A stretch of DNA of 64,000 nt, taken from contig CAVWFH010000025.1 of assembly GCA_963754065.1 (NCBI GenBank), forward strand, positions 1-64,000, read 5' to 3'. Every line of letters begins with the position of its first letter. Position 1 is the first letter of the stretch. Under the pieces are notes generated by a model. That model saw only the letters and a list, made by a program, of their open reading frames with translations, made no database searches and was not told the DNA's origin. The position numbers were made by a program, and so were the translations under genes. Positions 55,709-64,000 of this stretch are shown piece by piece. This DNA comes from JALORV01 sp963754065 (GTDB lineage: Bacteria > Pseudomonadota > Gammaproteobacteria > Burkholderiales > Burkholderiaceae_F).

Positions 55709-55802
55709 GGTCCAGGGGCGGGCGAGGCGCATTATGGGGCGGGCACCCGCCGGTGTGGTGAGTGCCCGCACACGTGGACTCACAAATGGGCGCTAGGCGT
55801 CG

Positions 55803-55820
55803 CGTTATATCGACATAACG
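55803..55820. promoter_or_regulatory. Inverted repeat upstream of the exporter operon
   Basis: CGTTAT-N6-ATAACG lies in the 185-bp gap between the divergent HlyD-type and DUF1311 genes, about 95 bp from the adaptor start. It stands out as AT-rich in GC-rich surroundings and is symmetrical, so it may be an operator. No regulator gene is adjacent. Confidence 0.4.
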
Positions 55821-55893
55821 GACATGTTGCTGCGATGAAAGCTCCGGGCCCTACGCTGTACGGACCCCTTCCGCCTTCCGGAGCTTCGTCGCC

Positions 55894-56259
55894 ATGCCCG
55901 ACCTGCGCTTACTCGCCTTCGCCGCAACTCTCCTGGCCGCGCCGCTGGGGATCGCGTGTGCTCAGGACGCCGATCCCGCGGTTGCCAGGACTCGCGCAGC
56001 CGCCGACGCCGCGCATGAACAACTGGTCGACCGGTACCGCGCCGTCTGGTCGCGGCTGAGTCCAGCGCAAAAGGCCGAGTTCGGATCGCGTGAGCGTGCC
56101 TGGCTAAATGGGGGCCGCGCCGAACAGGAACGACTCTGCGTGGAATCGCAACCCGCAGCGTCGGCCGCCCTGGCGACGCAGGCCTGCCGCCTGACGGTGA
56201 CCGAACAGCGACTCGCGACACTGCCCGCAACGGTGATCCACGCCAGCGCGCGGCCCTAG
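55894..56259 (+). CDS. DUF1311/LprI-like periplasmic protein
   Basis: A 121-residue exported protein; signal cleavage near ACAQD. The mature part has the LprI/DUF1311 pattern (SRERAWLNGGRAEQERLCVES and CRLTVTEQRLATL) with two Cys. Some members inhibit lysozyme; activity here is unknown. Confidence 0.78.
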   Translation: MPDLRLLAFAATLLAAPLGIACAQDADPAVARTRAAADAAHEQLVDRYRAVWSRLSPAQKAEFGSRERAWLNGGRAEQERLCVESQPAASAALATQACRLTVTEQRLATLPATVIHASARP

Positions 56260-56278
56260 CGCAACCCGCTTTCGTCGA

Positions 56279-56827
56279 TCACTTCCACTTGATCGAGCAG
56301 CCGATGCTCGGGATCTGCTCGGCCGGGCCGCGTCCGGTCGTGGCCACCTGAAGCATCGCGTCGCGCAACTCGCGCTTTGCATCGGCCGGTGCGGGCTGAC
56401 GGCCCGAGGCATCGATTCGGCCCCGGTACTGAAGCAGCAGCTCGCGGTTGTAGCCGAAGAAATCCGGCGTGCAGACGGCGCCATGGGCCCTTGCGACCTC
56501 CTGCGACCCGTCAAAGAGGTAGGGAAATGGCAAGGCCTTGTCGCGCCACAGCCGCTGCATCGCCTCGAACGAATCCTCGGGATAGGCGGCGACATCGTTG
56601 CTGCTGATCGCGACGACGCCGATGCCGGCGGCCTGCAGCTCGATCGCATCGCGCACGATGCGATCGAGCACGGCCTTCACGTACGGGCAGTGGTTGCAGA
56701 TGAACATCACCAGCAGGCCCTTCGGACCGGCCACTTCGTCGCGGGTCCAGTCCTTGCCACAGACTCCGGGCAACCGGAAATCCGGCGCGAGGCTACCGAG
56801 TTCGGCAGCGGCGGATTGCGCAGCCAT
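56279..56827 (-). CDS. Thioredoxin-like/AhpC-TSA family protein
   Basis: A redox protein of 182 residues with thioredoxin fold and a CNHC active-site-like motif (MFICNHCPYVKAVLDR), and a conserved CTPDFFGYNRELLLQYRG segment containing the cis-Pro region. No signal peptide with the chosen start (MAAQSAAAELGS). It starts 11 bp after the transketolase stop and is thus the last gene of the Calvin-cycle operon, where it could carry reducing signals, though that is inference. Confidence 0.85.
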   Translation of the reverse strand: MAAQSAAAELGSLAPDFRLPGVCGKDWTRDEVAGPKGLLVMFICNHCPYVKAVLDRIVRDAIELQAAGIGVVAISSNDVAAYPEDSFEAMQRLWRDKALPFPYLFDGSQEVARAHGAVCTPDFFGYNRELLLQYRGRIDASGRQPAPADAKRELRDAMLQVATTGRGPAEQIPSIGCSIKWK

Positions 56828-56838
56828 CGATCGCGCGG

Positions 56839-58881
56839 CTAGGCGGCCAGCGGCTCTTCGGTCGCGCACAGGGCGGCCGCCGCCGTTGTGATCGCGTCCG
56901 CGGTCAGCCCGAAATGTTCGTACAGGTCGCCGGCCGGGGCCGACTCGCCGAAGCCCGGCATCCCGATGACCGCGCCGTCGAGCCCGACATACTTGCGCCA
57001 GTAATCCGGGTGCGCGGCTTCAACCGCGACCCGCGGCACGCCCGGCGGCAGCACGCTGCGCTGGTACGCGCGCGACTGGGCATCGAAGCGTGCGGTCGAT
57101 GGCATCGAAACAACCCGCGCCGCGATGTTGCGCGCGGCGAGCCGCCTGTGCGCGTCGAGCGCGAGTGCGACCTCGGAACCGGTCGCGATGATCACGACAT
57201 CGGGGGCTCTGTTCGCGGCGTCGGCCAGGACATAGCCGCCCAACGCGATGCCTGCCATCGTCTCGTCATCGCGCGCCACCTGCGGCAGGTTCTGCCGCGA
57301 CAGCAGCAGCGCCGTCGGTCCGTCGCTGCGCTCGAGCGCGCAGCGCCATGCCACCGCGGTCTCCACGCCGTCGCACGGCCGCCACACGTCGAGGTTCGGG
57401 ATCACACGCAGTGCGGCGGCGTGCTCGACCGGCTGGTGTGTCGGGCCATCCTCGCCGAGTCCGATCGAATCGTGCGTCAGCACGTAGACCACGCGCTGCT
57501 TCATCAGCGCACTCATGCGTATCCCCGACCGTGCGTAGTCGGAGAAGACGGCGAAGGTGCCGCCGTACGGGATGAAGCCGCCGTGCAGTGCGACGCCGTT
57601 CATGATCGCGGCCATGCCGAATTCGCGCACGCCGTAGTGAACGTAGTTGCCGCCGGAGGAGTCGAGCCGGCGCGAGGCCTTCGCCGCCGTGAGGTTGGAC
57701 CCCGTCAGGTCGGCCGAGCCGCCGAGGAGTTCCGGCACTGCCGCGACCAGCAGTTCGAGCGCCTGTTGCGACGACTTACGTGTCGCCGTCGCCGCGGTGA
57801 TCGCGCGTGCGTTTTCGACCAATGCGTCCGCGGTGGCGGCCCACTGCGTGCCGGTCTCGCCGCGCATGCGACGCTCGAACTCGGCGGCCTCGGCCGGATA
57901 CTGCATACGGTAGCGATCGAACATCGCGTTCCACGCTGCGTGCCGGGTCGCGCCCTCGCTTCGTCCATCCCAGGCGGCGCGCAACTCCGGAGGTACGTCG
58001 AAGGCTCCGTGCTCCCAGCCGAGCGCTGTCCGCGTGGCCCTGGCCTCGTCGGCACCGAGCGGCGCGCCGTGCACGTCGTGCGTGCCGGCCATCCTGGGAG
58101 ATCCCCAGCCGATGGTCGTGCGGCAGATCACCAGGGTCGGACCTTCATTGTTTGTCTGCGCAATGCGTATCGCCTGGTCGACCAGCGCCGCGTCGTGCCC
58201 GTCGATCGGACCGATCACGTTCCAGCCGTAGGCGCGAAAACGAGCGGCGGTGTCATCTTTGAACCAGCCCGCCACGTGGCCGTCGATCGAGATGCCGTTG
58301 TCGTCGTAGAAGCAGACGAGCTTGTTCAGTTGCCACACGCTCGCGAGCGAGCAGACCTCATGGCTCACGCCCTCCATCAGGCACCCGTCGCCGAGGAAGA
58401 CGTAGGTGCGGTGATCGACGATCGGCAGGCCCGGGCGGTTGAACTGCGCTGCCATCAGCTTTTCGGCCAGCGCCATGCCGACTGCATTGGCGAGTCCCTG
58501 GCCCAGCGGACCGGTAGTGGTCTCCACGCCCGGCGTGAGGCCGACTTCCGGGTGGCCCGGCGTCTTCGAGTGCAACTGGCGGAAGCGCTTCAGCTCCTCG
58601 AGCGGCAGGTCATAGCCCGTCAGGTGCAGCAGCGCATAGAGCAGCATCGAGCCGTGACCGTTGCTGAGGACGAATCGATCACGATCGGCCCAGCGCGGCG
58701 ACGACGGGTCGTGCTTCAGGTGGTCGCGCCACAGCACCTCGGCGATATCGGCCATGCCCATCGGCATGCCGGGGTGGCCGGACTTGGCGGCCTCGACCGC
58801 GTCGATCGCGAGGAAGCGCAGCGCATTGGCGAGCTGGCGTCGGTCGGCCGTCGAGGCCGGGAGCTTTGCGGGAGCATTCAT
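56839..58881 (-). CDS. cbbT: Transketolase (Calvin cycle)
   Basis: Transfers two-carbon ketol units to regenerate ribulose bisphosphate precursors. The 680-residue enzyme has TPP-binding features (GDGCLMEGVSHEVCSLAS, TIGWGSPRMAGTHDVHG) and the pyrimidine domain with GEDGPTHQPVEHAA. The start lies 9 bp after prk, so it is in one transcript with the other cbb genes. Confidence 0.95.
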   Translation of the reverse strand: MNAPAKLPASTADRRQLANALRFLAIDAVEAAKSGHPGMPMGMADIAEVLWRDHLKHDPSSPRWADRDRFVLSNGHGSMLLYALLHLTGYDLPLEELKRFRQLHSKTPGHPEVGLTPGVETTTGPLGQGLANAVGMALAEKLMAAQFNRPGLPIVDHRTYVFLGDGCLMEGVSHEVCSLASVWQLNKLVCFYDDNGISIDGHVAGWFKDDTAARFRAYGWNVIGPIDGHDAALVDQAIRIAQTNNEGPTLVICRTTIGWGSPRMAGTHDVHGAPLGADEARATRTALGWEHGAFDVPPELRAAWDGRSEGATRHAAWNAMFDRYRMQYPAEAAEFERRMRGETGTQWAATADALVENARAITAATATRKSSQQALELLVAAVPELLGGSADLTGSNLTAAKASRRLDSSGGNYVHYGVREFGMAAIMNGVALHGGFIPYGGTFAVFSDYARSGIRMSALMKQRVVYVLTHDSIGLGEDGPTHQPVEHAAALRVIPNLDVWRPCDGVETAVAWRCALERSDGPTALLLSRQNLPQVARDDETMAGIALGGYVLADAANRAPDVVIIATGSEVALALDAHRRLAARNIAARVVSMPSTARFDAQSRAYQRSVLPPGVPRVAVEAAHPDYWRKYVGLDGAVIGMPGFGESAPAGDLYEHFGLTADAITTAAAALCATEEPLAA

Positions 58882-58890
58882 CGCGGTGTC

Positions 58891-59766
58891 CTAGTGCGCA
58901 CGTTTCTTCAGGTCCATCAGGCGCAGGATCATCGGCGTGAAGATCAGCTGCATCGCCAGTCCCATCTTGCCGCCGGGAACGATGATGGTGTTGGGCCGCG
59001 TCATTGCCGAGTCGTGCAGCATCGACAGCAGGTACGGGAAGTCGATGCCCTTGGGGTTGGTGAAGCGGATGATCACCATGCTCTCGTCGGCGCTGGGAAT
59101 GTCGCGCGCGATGAACGGGTTGCTGGTGTCCACGGTCGGTACGCGCTGGAAATTGACATGCGTGACGCCGAACTGCGGGACGATGTGGTTCACGTAGTCG
59201 GGCATGCGGCGCAGGATGGTGTCGACCACCGCTTCCTGCGAGTAGCCGCGCATCTTCTTGTCGCGGTGCAGTTTCTGGATCCACTCGAGGTTGATGATCG
59301 GCACCACGCCGACCAGCAGGTCGACATGCTGGCCAACGTTGATCTTCTCGTCGAAGTAGGCGCCGTGCAGGCCCTCGTAGAACATCAGGTCGGACTCCGG
59401 CTCGATGTTCTTCCACTCGGTGAAGTTGCCGGGCTCCACTCCGTGCTCGGCGGCCTCGCCGGCATCGTGCACGTACTTGCGCACGCGGCCGCTGCCATGT
59501 TCGCCGTAGCCCCTGAAGAGCCCCTCGAGTTCCTCGAGCAGGTTCGAATACGGACCGAAGTGCGAGTAGTGCTTGTTGCCTTGCGCCTCGGCGTCCTTCA
59601 TGTTGGCGCGCATCTCCATCCGGTTGAAACGATGGAACGAGTCGCCTTCGACGATCTGTGCCTTGAGGCCTTCGCGGCGGAAGATGTGCTGGAAGCTTTG
59701 CATCACCGTGGTGGTGCCGGCGCCGGACGAGCCGGTCACGGCAATGATCGGATGCTTCTTGGACAA
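58891..59766 (-). CDS. cbbP: Phosphoribulokinase
   Basis: ATP-dependent kinase producing ribulose-1,5-bisphosphate. The P-loop is GSSGAGTTTV near residue 12, followed by EGDSFHRFNR and HYSHFGPYSNLLEEL, typical of the bacterial octameric class (291 residues). It lies between fbp and tkt in the cbb operon. Confidence 0.96.
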   Translation of the reverse strand: MSKKHPIIAVTGSSGAGTTTVMQSFQHIFRREGLKAQIVEGDSFHRFNRMEMRANMKDAEAQGNKHYSHFGPYSNLLEELEGLFRGYGEHGSGRVRKYVHDAGEAAEHGVEPGNFTEWKNIEPESDLMFYEGLHGAYFDEKINVGQHVDLLVGVVPIINLEWIQKLHRDKKMRGYSQEAVVDTILRRMPDYVNHIVPQFGVTHVNFQRVPTVDTSNPFIARDIPSADESMVIIRFTNPKGIDFPYLLSMLHDSAMTRPNTIIVPGGKMGLAMQLIFTPMILRLMDLKKRAH

Positions 59767-59806
59767 CTGGTTTCTCCCTCGATGACTTTTCTGCTGGCGA
59801 CCGCTT

Positions 59807-60931
59807 TCAGGTCAGCGCTTCGGGCCGGTACAGCGACCGCTCGTTGAACAGCGGCGAGCTGTAGGGCTTGTCGGTCCCGGCGTCGTACTCGGCGTGGTAG
59901 CGCTCGATGCGCTCCACTTCGTTCTTCGAGCCGAACACCAGGCCAATGCGTTGATGCAACGACTCCGGCTCGACTTCGAGAACGGACGTGCGCCCATTGC
60001 TGGCGCGACCGCCGGCCTGCTCCATGACGAAGCCGATCGGGTTGGCCTCGTACAGCAGGCGCAGGCGGCCAGGCTTGCTCAAATCCTTCGTGTCGCGCGG
60101 ATACATGAACACACCGCCACGCATCAGGATGCGATGCGCTTCGGCCACCATGCTGGCGATCCAGCGCATGTTGAAGTCCTTGGCGCGCGGCCCGGTCTTG
60201 CCGGCCAGGCACTCGTCGACATAGCGCTTGATCGGCGGCTCCCAGAAACGGCTGTTGCTGGTATTGATCGCGAACTCCTGCGTGTCCACCGGGACGCGGA
60301 TATCCGGATGCGTCAGCTTGAACTCGCCGAGGCTGGGATCGAGCGTGAAGCCGACCACGCCGCTGCCGACCGTCAGCACCAGCATCGTCACCGGGCCGTA
60401 GATCGCGTAACCGGCCGCGACCTGCGTCGCGCCCGGCTGCAGGAAGTCGGCTTCGATCGCATCGCGACCGGATTCGACGACGCCCGCCGGGGCGCGCAGG
60501 ATCGAGAAGATGCTGCCGACCGAGACGTTGACATCGATATTGCTCGACCCGTCGAGCGGATCGAACACCAGCAGGTACTTGCCACGGGTGTAGGTGGACG
60601 GGATCTGGTACGGCCCGTCCATCTCCTCCGATCCCATGCCGGCCAGATGACCCGACCACTCGGTCGTGCGGATGAAGATTTCATTGCTGACGACATCGAG
60701 CGGCTTTTGCACTTCGCCCTGAACATTGACCTGCGCGTGCGACTGCGCGGCGGCGACGAGTTGACGGCTCATCGGGTCGCCCAGCTCGCCGAAGGCCACG
60801 GCGCGCGCGATCGCCTTGGTCGCGAGCGCGACGTCAAGGATCAGCGCGTTGAGCGCGCCGCTCGCCTGCGGAAAGCGGCGGCGCTGTTCGATCAGGTACT
60901 GCGTCAGCGTCCGTCGATTGGATAGGGGCAT
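59807..60931 (-). CDS. cbbF: Fructose-1,6-bisphosphatase, class I
   Basis: Hydrolyses fructose-1,6-bisphosphate (and in this pathway often sedoheptulose-1,7-bisphosphate). The metal-binding motif FDPLDGSSNIDVN is intact. Start chosen at MPLSNRRTLTQYLIEQ, 374 residues, 16 bp downstream of cbbX; a longer frame overlaps cbbX. Confidence 0.94.
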   Translation of the reverse strand: MPLSNRRTLTQYLIEQRRRFPQASGALNALILDVALATKAIARAVAFGELGDPMSRQLVAAAQSHAQVNVQGEVQKPLDVVSNEIFIRTTEWSGHLAGMGSEEMDGPYQIPSTYTRGKYLLVFDPLDGSSNIDVNVSVGSIFSILRAPAGVVESGRDAIEADFLQPGATQVAAGYAIYGPVTMLVLTVGSGVVGFTLDPSLGEFKLTHPDIRVPVDTQEFAINTSNSRFWEPPIKRYVDECLAGKTGPRAKDFNMRWIASMVAEAHRILMRGGVFMYPRDTKDLSKPGRLRLLYEANPIGFVMEQAGGRASNGRTSVLEVEPESLHQRIGLVFGSKNEVERIERYHAEYDAGTDKPYSSPLFNERSLYRPEALT

Positions 60932-60947
60932 GGCGTTCTCGTTCGCT

Positions 60948-61835
60948 TCAGGTGGCAGCCTGGAACACCCGGCTCGCCAGGATGTCTTCCGGCGCAATGG
61001 TGGTCAGGTCGGATTCGGTGAGGGCGCGGTTGCGCTCCGCGAACAGGCGCGAGGCAGCGCGCAGGCGCGCGCGTTCCAGTGCATTGCGCACGCTGCGCGC
61101 GTTGGCGAAGTGCGGCTGCTGCATGCGGCGCGCGAGGTATTGCTCGAAGGCCGCGCGCGCGCCGTCGCCGAAGCGATAGTGCTGCGCCGCCAGCATCTTC
61201 TCGGCGATCTGCATCAGTTCAGCTTCGCCATAGTCCGGGAAGTCAATGTGATGCGCGATGCGCGAACTCATGCCGGGGTTGGACTTGAAGAAGGTTTCCA
61301 TCCGGTCCTTGTAGCCGGCGAGTATCACGACCAGGTCGTCTCGGTTGTTCTCCATCACCTGCAGCAGGATCTCGATCGCTTCCTGACCATAGTCGCGCTC
61401 GTTCTCGGGGCGATACAGGTAGTACGCCTCGTCGATGAAGAGCACGCCACCCATCGCCTTCTTCAGCACGTCCTTGGTCTTGGGCGCCGTGTGGCCGATG
61501 TACTGGCCGACGAGATCGTCGCGCGTGACGCTGACGACATGGCCCTTGCGCACATAGCCCAGGCGATGGAGGATCTGCGCCATTTTCAGCGCGACCGTCG
61601 TCTTGCCGGTGCCCGGATTGCCGGTGAAGCTCATGTGCAGCGAGGGCGTGGCAGCCTCGAGGCCGAGCTGGGCGCGCGCCTTCGACACGACAAGAAAGGC
61701 CGCGATGTCCTCGATGCGCTTCTTCACCGGAGCGAGCCCGACGAGTTCGCGGTCGAGCTCCTGCAGCACCTCCTGCACGTTGGTGTCGCGCAGGATGGCC
61801 TGCAGATCGACGGTCGGCGCGCCTGGAGCGTTCAT
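60948..61835 (-). CDS. cbbX: Red-type RuBisCO activase CbbX
   Basis: Hexameric AAA+ protein that removes inhibitory sugar phosphates from red-type RuBisCO by pulling its large-subunit C-terminus. Walker A GNPGTGKTTVALK and Walker B GVLFIDEAYYLYRPENERD are present; 295 residues is normal. Its place after cbbS confirms a red-type (form IC/ID) enzyme. Confidence 0.96.
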   Translation of the reverse strand: MNAPGAPTVDLQAILRDTNVQEVLQELDRELVGLAPVKKRIEDIAAFLVVSKARAQLGLEAATPSLHMSFTGNPGTGKTTVALKMAQILHRLGYVRKGHVVSVTRDDLVGQYIGHTAPKTKDVLKKAMGGVLFIDEAYYLYRPENERDYGQEAIEILLQVMENNRDDLVVILAGYKDRMETFFKSNPGMSSRIAHHIDFPDYGEAELMQIAEKMLAAQHYRFGDGARAAFEQYLARRMQQPHFANARSVRNALERARLRAASRLFAERNRALTESDLTTIAPEDILASRVFQAAT

Positions 61836-61847
61836 CGTCTCGCTCGT

Positions 61848-62267
61848 CTACTCGTAGCGCGATCCGGCCGGCTTGGCAGCCGAGTAGGCGCGTGTCGTGT
61901 AGCGCACCCTGCGGCCCGCCGCTTCCTGCCGCTCGAGTCCGAAGCCCGGCTCGTCCTTCGGACGATTGACGATGAACGACAGGCACATCGACTCCACACC
62001 GCGCGTGTTGTCGAATGCGTTGACCTTGATGTAGTGGTTCGGGTGCGCCTTGCGGCACGCCTTGACTTCGAAGAGCACCGCGGCGCCGTCCTTGACCGTG
62101 AACATCGGCAAGCCCCACATGTCCCAGTAGACATTGCGAGGATGCGGGTCGTCGGTGTATTCGACAGACAGCGCCCAGCCTCGGGACAGGGCGTAGTCGA
62201 CCTGAGCGCGGATCTCGTCGTCGGTGAGGTCCGGTAGAAACGAGAAAGTGCCTTGCGTGATGCGCAT
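61848..62267 (-). CDS. cbbS: RuBisCO small subunit, red type
   Basis: 139-residue small subunit starting MRITQGTFSFLPDLTDDEI, with YWDMWGLPMF and the extended C-terminus characteristic of red-type small subunits (hairpin across the holoenzyme pore). Start chosen 14 bp after cbbL; the longer frame overlaps cbbL. Confidence 0.96.
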   Translation of the reverse strand: MRITQGTFSFLPDLTDDEIRAQVDYALSRGWALSVEYTDDPHPRNVYWDMWGLPMFTVKDGAAVLFEVKACRKAHPNHYIKVNAFDNTRGVESMCLSFIVNRPKDEPGFGLERQEAAGRRVRYTTRAYSAAKPAGSRYE

Positions 62268-62281
62268 TGTGTTCTCCGTAC

Positions 62282-63745
62282 TCAGCTGGCGGTCGGGGTG
62301 ACGGCGAAATCGGGCGTGTCGGTCGACGTGTAGTTGAAGCTCACATCCTTCCACGTCTCGAGCGCCTGCTTCAGCGGCGTGCACCACCTGGCGGCGGCGT
62401 CGAGGATCTCCGGACCGTCCTTGGCGATGTCGCGGCCTTCGTTGCGCGCCTTGACCATCGCCTCGAGCGCGACACGGTTGGCGATTGCGCCGGCCTGGAT
62501 GCCGGCCGGATGCCCGATCGTGCCGCCGCCGAACTGCAGCACGACGTCGTCACCGAAGAGGTCAAGCAGCTGGTGCATCTGCCCGGCATGGATGCCGCCG
62601 GAGGCGACCGGCATCACCTTCTTCAGATCGGCCCAGTCCTGGTCGAAGAACAGTCCGCGCTGAAGATCGGTCTTGGTGTAGGTGTCGCGGCAGACGTTGT
62701 AGTAGCCCTGCACCGTCATCGGGTCGCCTTCGAGCTTGCCGACCGCGGTGCCCGCGTGCAGGTGGTCCACGCCCGCGAGCCGCAGCCACTTGGCCATCAC
62801 GCGGAAGCTGACGCCGTGATTCTTCTGCCGTGTGTAGGTGCCGTGGCCGGCGCGGTGCATGTGCAGGATCATGTCGTTCTTGCGCGACCAGTTGCTCATC
62901 GACTGGATCGCGGTCCAGCCGATGACCAGATCGACCATGACAATGTTCGAGCCAAGCTCCTTCGCGAACTCGGCGCGCTCGTACATGTCCTCCATCGTCG
63001 CCGCGGTCACATTGAGATAGTGACCCTTGATCTCGCCGGAGTTGGCCTGTGAACGGTTGACAGCTTCCATGCAGAACAAAAACCGATCGCGCCAGTGCAT
63101 GAACGGCTGCGAGTTGATGTTCTCGTCGTCCTTTGTGAAGTCGAGTCCGCCGGTCAGCGCCTCGTAAACGACGCGGCCGTAGTTCTTGCCTGACAGTCCG
63201 AGCTTGGGCTTCATCGTCGCGCCGAGCAGCGGACGGCCGTACTTATCCAGCCGCTCGCGTTCGACGATGATGCCGGTCGGCGGACCCTTGAACGTCTTCA
63301 CGTACGCCACCGGAATGCGGATGTCTTCCAACCGTGCCGCCTTCAGCGGCTTGAAGCTGAAGACGTTGCCGATCAGGCTCGCCGTCATGTTGGCGATCGA
63401 GCCCTCTTCGAACAGGATCAGGTCGTACGCGATGTAGACGAAGTACTGGCCCGGCTGGTTCGGCACGGGGTCGACGCGGTAGGCCTTCGCCTGGTACGAC
63501 TCATGCGCGGTCAGGAGGTCGGTCCAGACCACGGTCCAGGTCGCGGTCGAGGACTCGCCCGCGACCGCCGCTGCGGCCTCCTCGGGGTCGACGCCCTCCT
63601 GCGGAGTGATGCGGAACAGGCAGATGACGTCGGTGTCCTTCGGCTCGTAGTCGGGCCGCCAGTAACCCATCTGCTTGTACTTGAGGACGCCACCTTTGTA
63701 GCGCTCCTTGACGTCCTTGATGTGTCCTTCGACCGGCTTGTTCAT
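62282..63745 (-). CDS. cbbL: RuBisCO large subunit, form I red type (IC)
   Basis: Fixes CO2 on ribulose-1,5-bisphosphate. The 487-residue protein has the catalytic KPKLGLSGKNYG, the carbamylation/metal site GGLDFTKDDENINSQPF, HMHRAGHGTYTRQ and loop 6 HAGTAVGKLEGD. The C-terminal extension ending FAVTPTAS is the CbbX handle of red-type enzymes. GAGGG precedes the ATG. First gene of a seven-gene operon (L-S-X-F-P-T-thioredoxin-like). Confidence 0.97.
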   Translation of the reverse strand: MNKPVEGHIKDVKERYKGGVLKYKQMGYWRPDYEPKDTDVICLFRITPQEGVDPEEAAAAVAGESSTATWTVVWTDLLTAHESYQAKAYRVDPVPNQPGQYFVYIAYDLILFEEGSIANMTASLIGNVFSFKPLKAARLEDIRIPVAYVKTFKGPPTGIIVERERLDKYGRPLLGATMKPKLGLSGKNYGRVVYEALTGGLDFTKDDENINSQPFMHWRDRFLFCMEAVNRSQANSGEIKGHYLNVTAATMEDMYERAEFAKELGSNIVMVDLVIGWTAIQSMSNWSRKNDMILHMHRAGHGTYTRQKNHGVSFRVMAKWLRLAGVDHLHAGTAVGKLEGDPMTVQGYYNVCRDTYTKTDLQRGLFFDQDWADLKKVMPVASGGIHAGQMHQLLDLFGDDVVLQFGGGTIGHPAGIQAGAIANRVALEAMVKARNEGRDIAKDGPEILDAAARWCTPLKQALETWKDVSFNYTSTDTPDFAVTPTAS

Positions 63746-63863
63746 TCGTGCCCTCGGGTTAGCGCTCGCTGCTGCAGCGCGTCGACGTGAAGGCCTGAAC
63801 TGTAGGGAGGCGTACTCCTAAGGTACAGTCACGATTACTGACCGTACAGTTAAGCTTTTGCTT
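63746..63863. promoter_or_regulatory. cbb divergent promoter with probable CbbR sites
   Basis: The gap between cbbL and cbbR carries two direct GTACAGT heptamers at 63823 and 63844, exactly 21 bp apart (two helical turns), and an inverted-sense ACTGTA at 63799. A T-N11-A core (T at 63836, A at 63848) fits LysR-type binding. The clustering fits a CbbR recognition and activation region for the leftward operon. I could not define -35/-10 hexamers with confidence. Confidence 0.65.
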
Positions 63864-64000
63864 ATGCGAAATGTCACGCTGCGCCAGCTGCGAGTCTTTG
63901 CCGCCGTCGCTCGCCACCTCAGCTTTGGCAAGGCGGCCGAGGAAATGCATCTGACGCCTCCCGCAGTCTCCATGCAGATCAAGGAGTTGGAGGAGCATGT
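63864..64000 (+). CDS. cbbR: LysR-type regulator CbbR, 5' end only
   Basis: The first 45 codons give a LysR-type winged helix (MRNVTLRQLRVFAAVARHLSF, truncated for length, then KAAEEMHLTPPAVSMQIKELEEHV), cut by the window end. Divergence from cbbL identifies it as the likely operon activator CbbR. Confidence 0.9.
   Translation, partial: MRNVTLRQLRVFAAVARHLSFGKAAEEMHLTPPAVSMQIKELEEH

Noticed and set aside
56914..59847. 977-residue open frame on the plus strand
   Set aside because: Lies antisense across transketolase and phosphoribulokinase; Arg/His/Val-rich translation with no family. A high-GC shadow frame.

Overview
The window reads as a chromosomal segment of a GC-rich betaproteobacterium, probably Burkholderiales-like, able to fix CO2. 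Evidence for this is the housekeeping block def / fmt-rsmB-DUF4390-ntrY-ntrX-trkA, the LysM-dprA-smg-topB run, and a red-type (form IC/ID) cbbLSXFPT operon with a divergent cbbR. No rRNA, tRNA, CRISPR array, prophage or transposase was recognised.

Layout. 0-3.7 kb: TRAP transporter dctP-dctQ-dctM on the minus strand, with a terminator after dctP and a Pro-Gly repeat insert in DctM. 3.8-11.5 kb: trkA, a short NtrX-like regulator, ntrY, DUF4390, rsmB and fmt. 11.6-16.8 kb: an insertion between fmt and def with a wax-ester synthase/DGAT, two alpha/beta hydrolases and a LytS/LytTR two-component pair. 16.9-23.6 kb: def, LysM protein, dprA, smg, topB. 23.7-33.9 kb: small membrane proteins, an orphan lipoprotein, a palindromic repeat element, a membrane-fused spermidine-synthase-like protein, a SET-domain protein, DUF1993, a lipoprotein hydrolase, a copper ATPase and a ceramidase-like protein. 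33.9-38.7 kb: the 180-kDa-class NAD-glutamate dehydrogenase, with one frameshift. 38.9-47.1 kb: DnaQ/GIY-YIG fusion nuclease, DUF302, an ECF sigma/anti-sigma operon, nitroreductase, DUF1857, prpF and queC.

47.1-55.9 kb is the most unusual region. It holds two copies of one module: a small peptide gene with a canonical double-glycine leader, divergent from a gene for a soluble protein with an N-terminal helical (TPR-like) region and a C-terminal HD-GYP domain. One copy is intact; its peptide would be cut to only seven residues. The other copy has decayed by many frameshifts in both genes. Both copies keep an identical 15-bp block in the divergent promoter region and the same terminator behind the peptide gene. 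Next to them lie a C39-peptidase ABC exporter and its HlyD-type adaptor. I infer a peptide-export and cyclic-di-GMP signalling cassette, possibly a Gram-negative counterpart of TPR-receptor pheromone systems. This has not been tested.

55.9-64 kb: a DUF1311 protein, then the Calvin-cycle operon on the minus strand (cbbL-cbbS-cbbX-fbp-prk-tkt-thioredoxin-like). It is divergent from cbbR across a 118-bp region with two direct GTACAGT repeats 21 bp apart.

Three places carry frameshifts in otherwise recognisable genes (NAD-GDH, anti-sigma factor, second HD-GYP module). Real decay and sequence error cannot be separated from the sequence alone.
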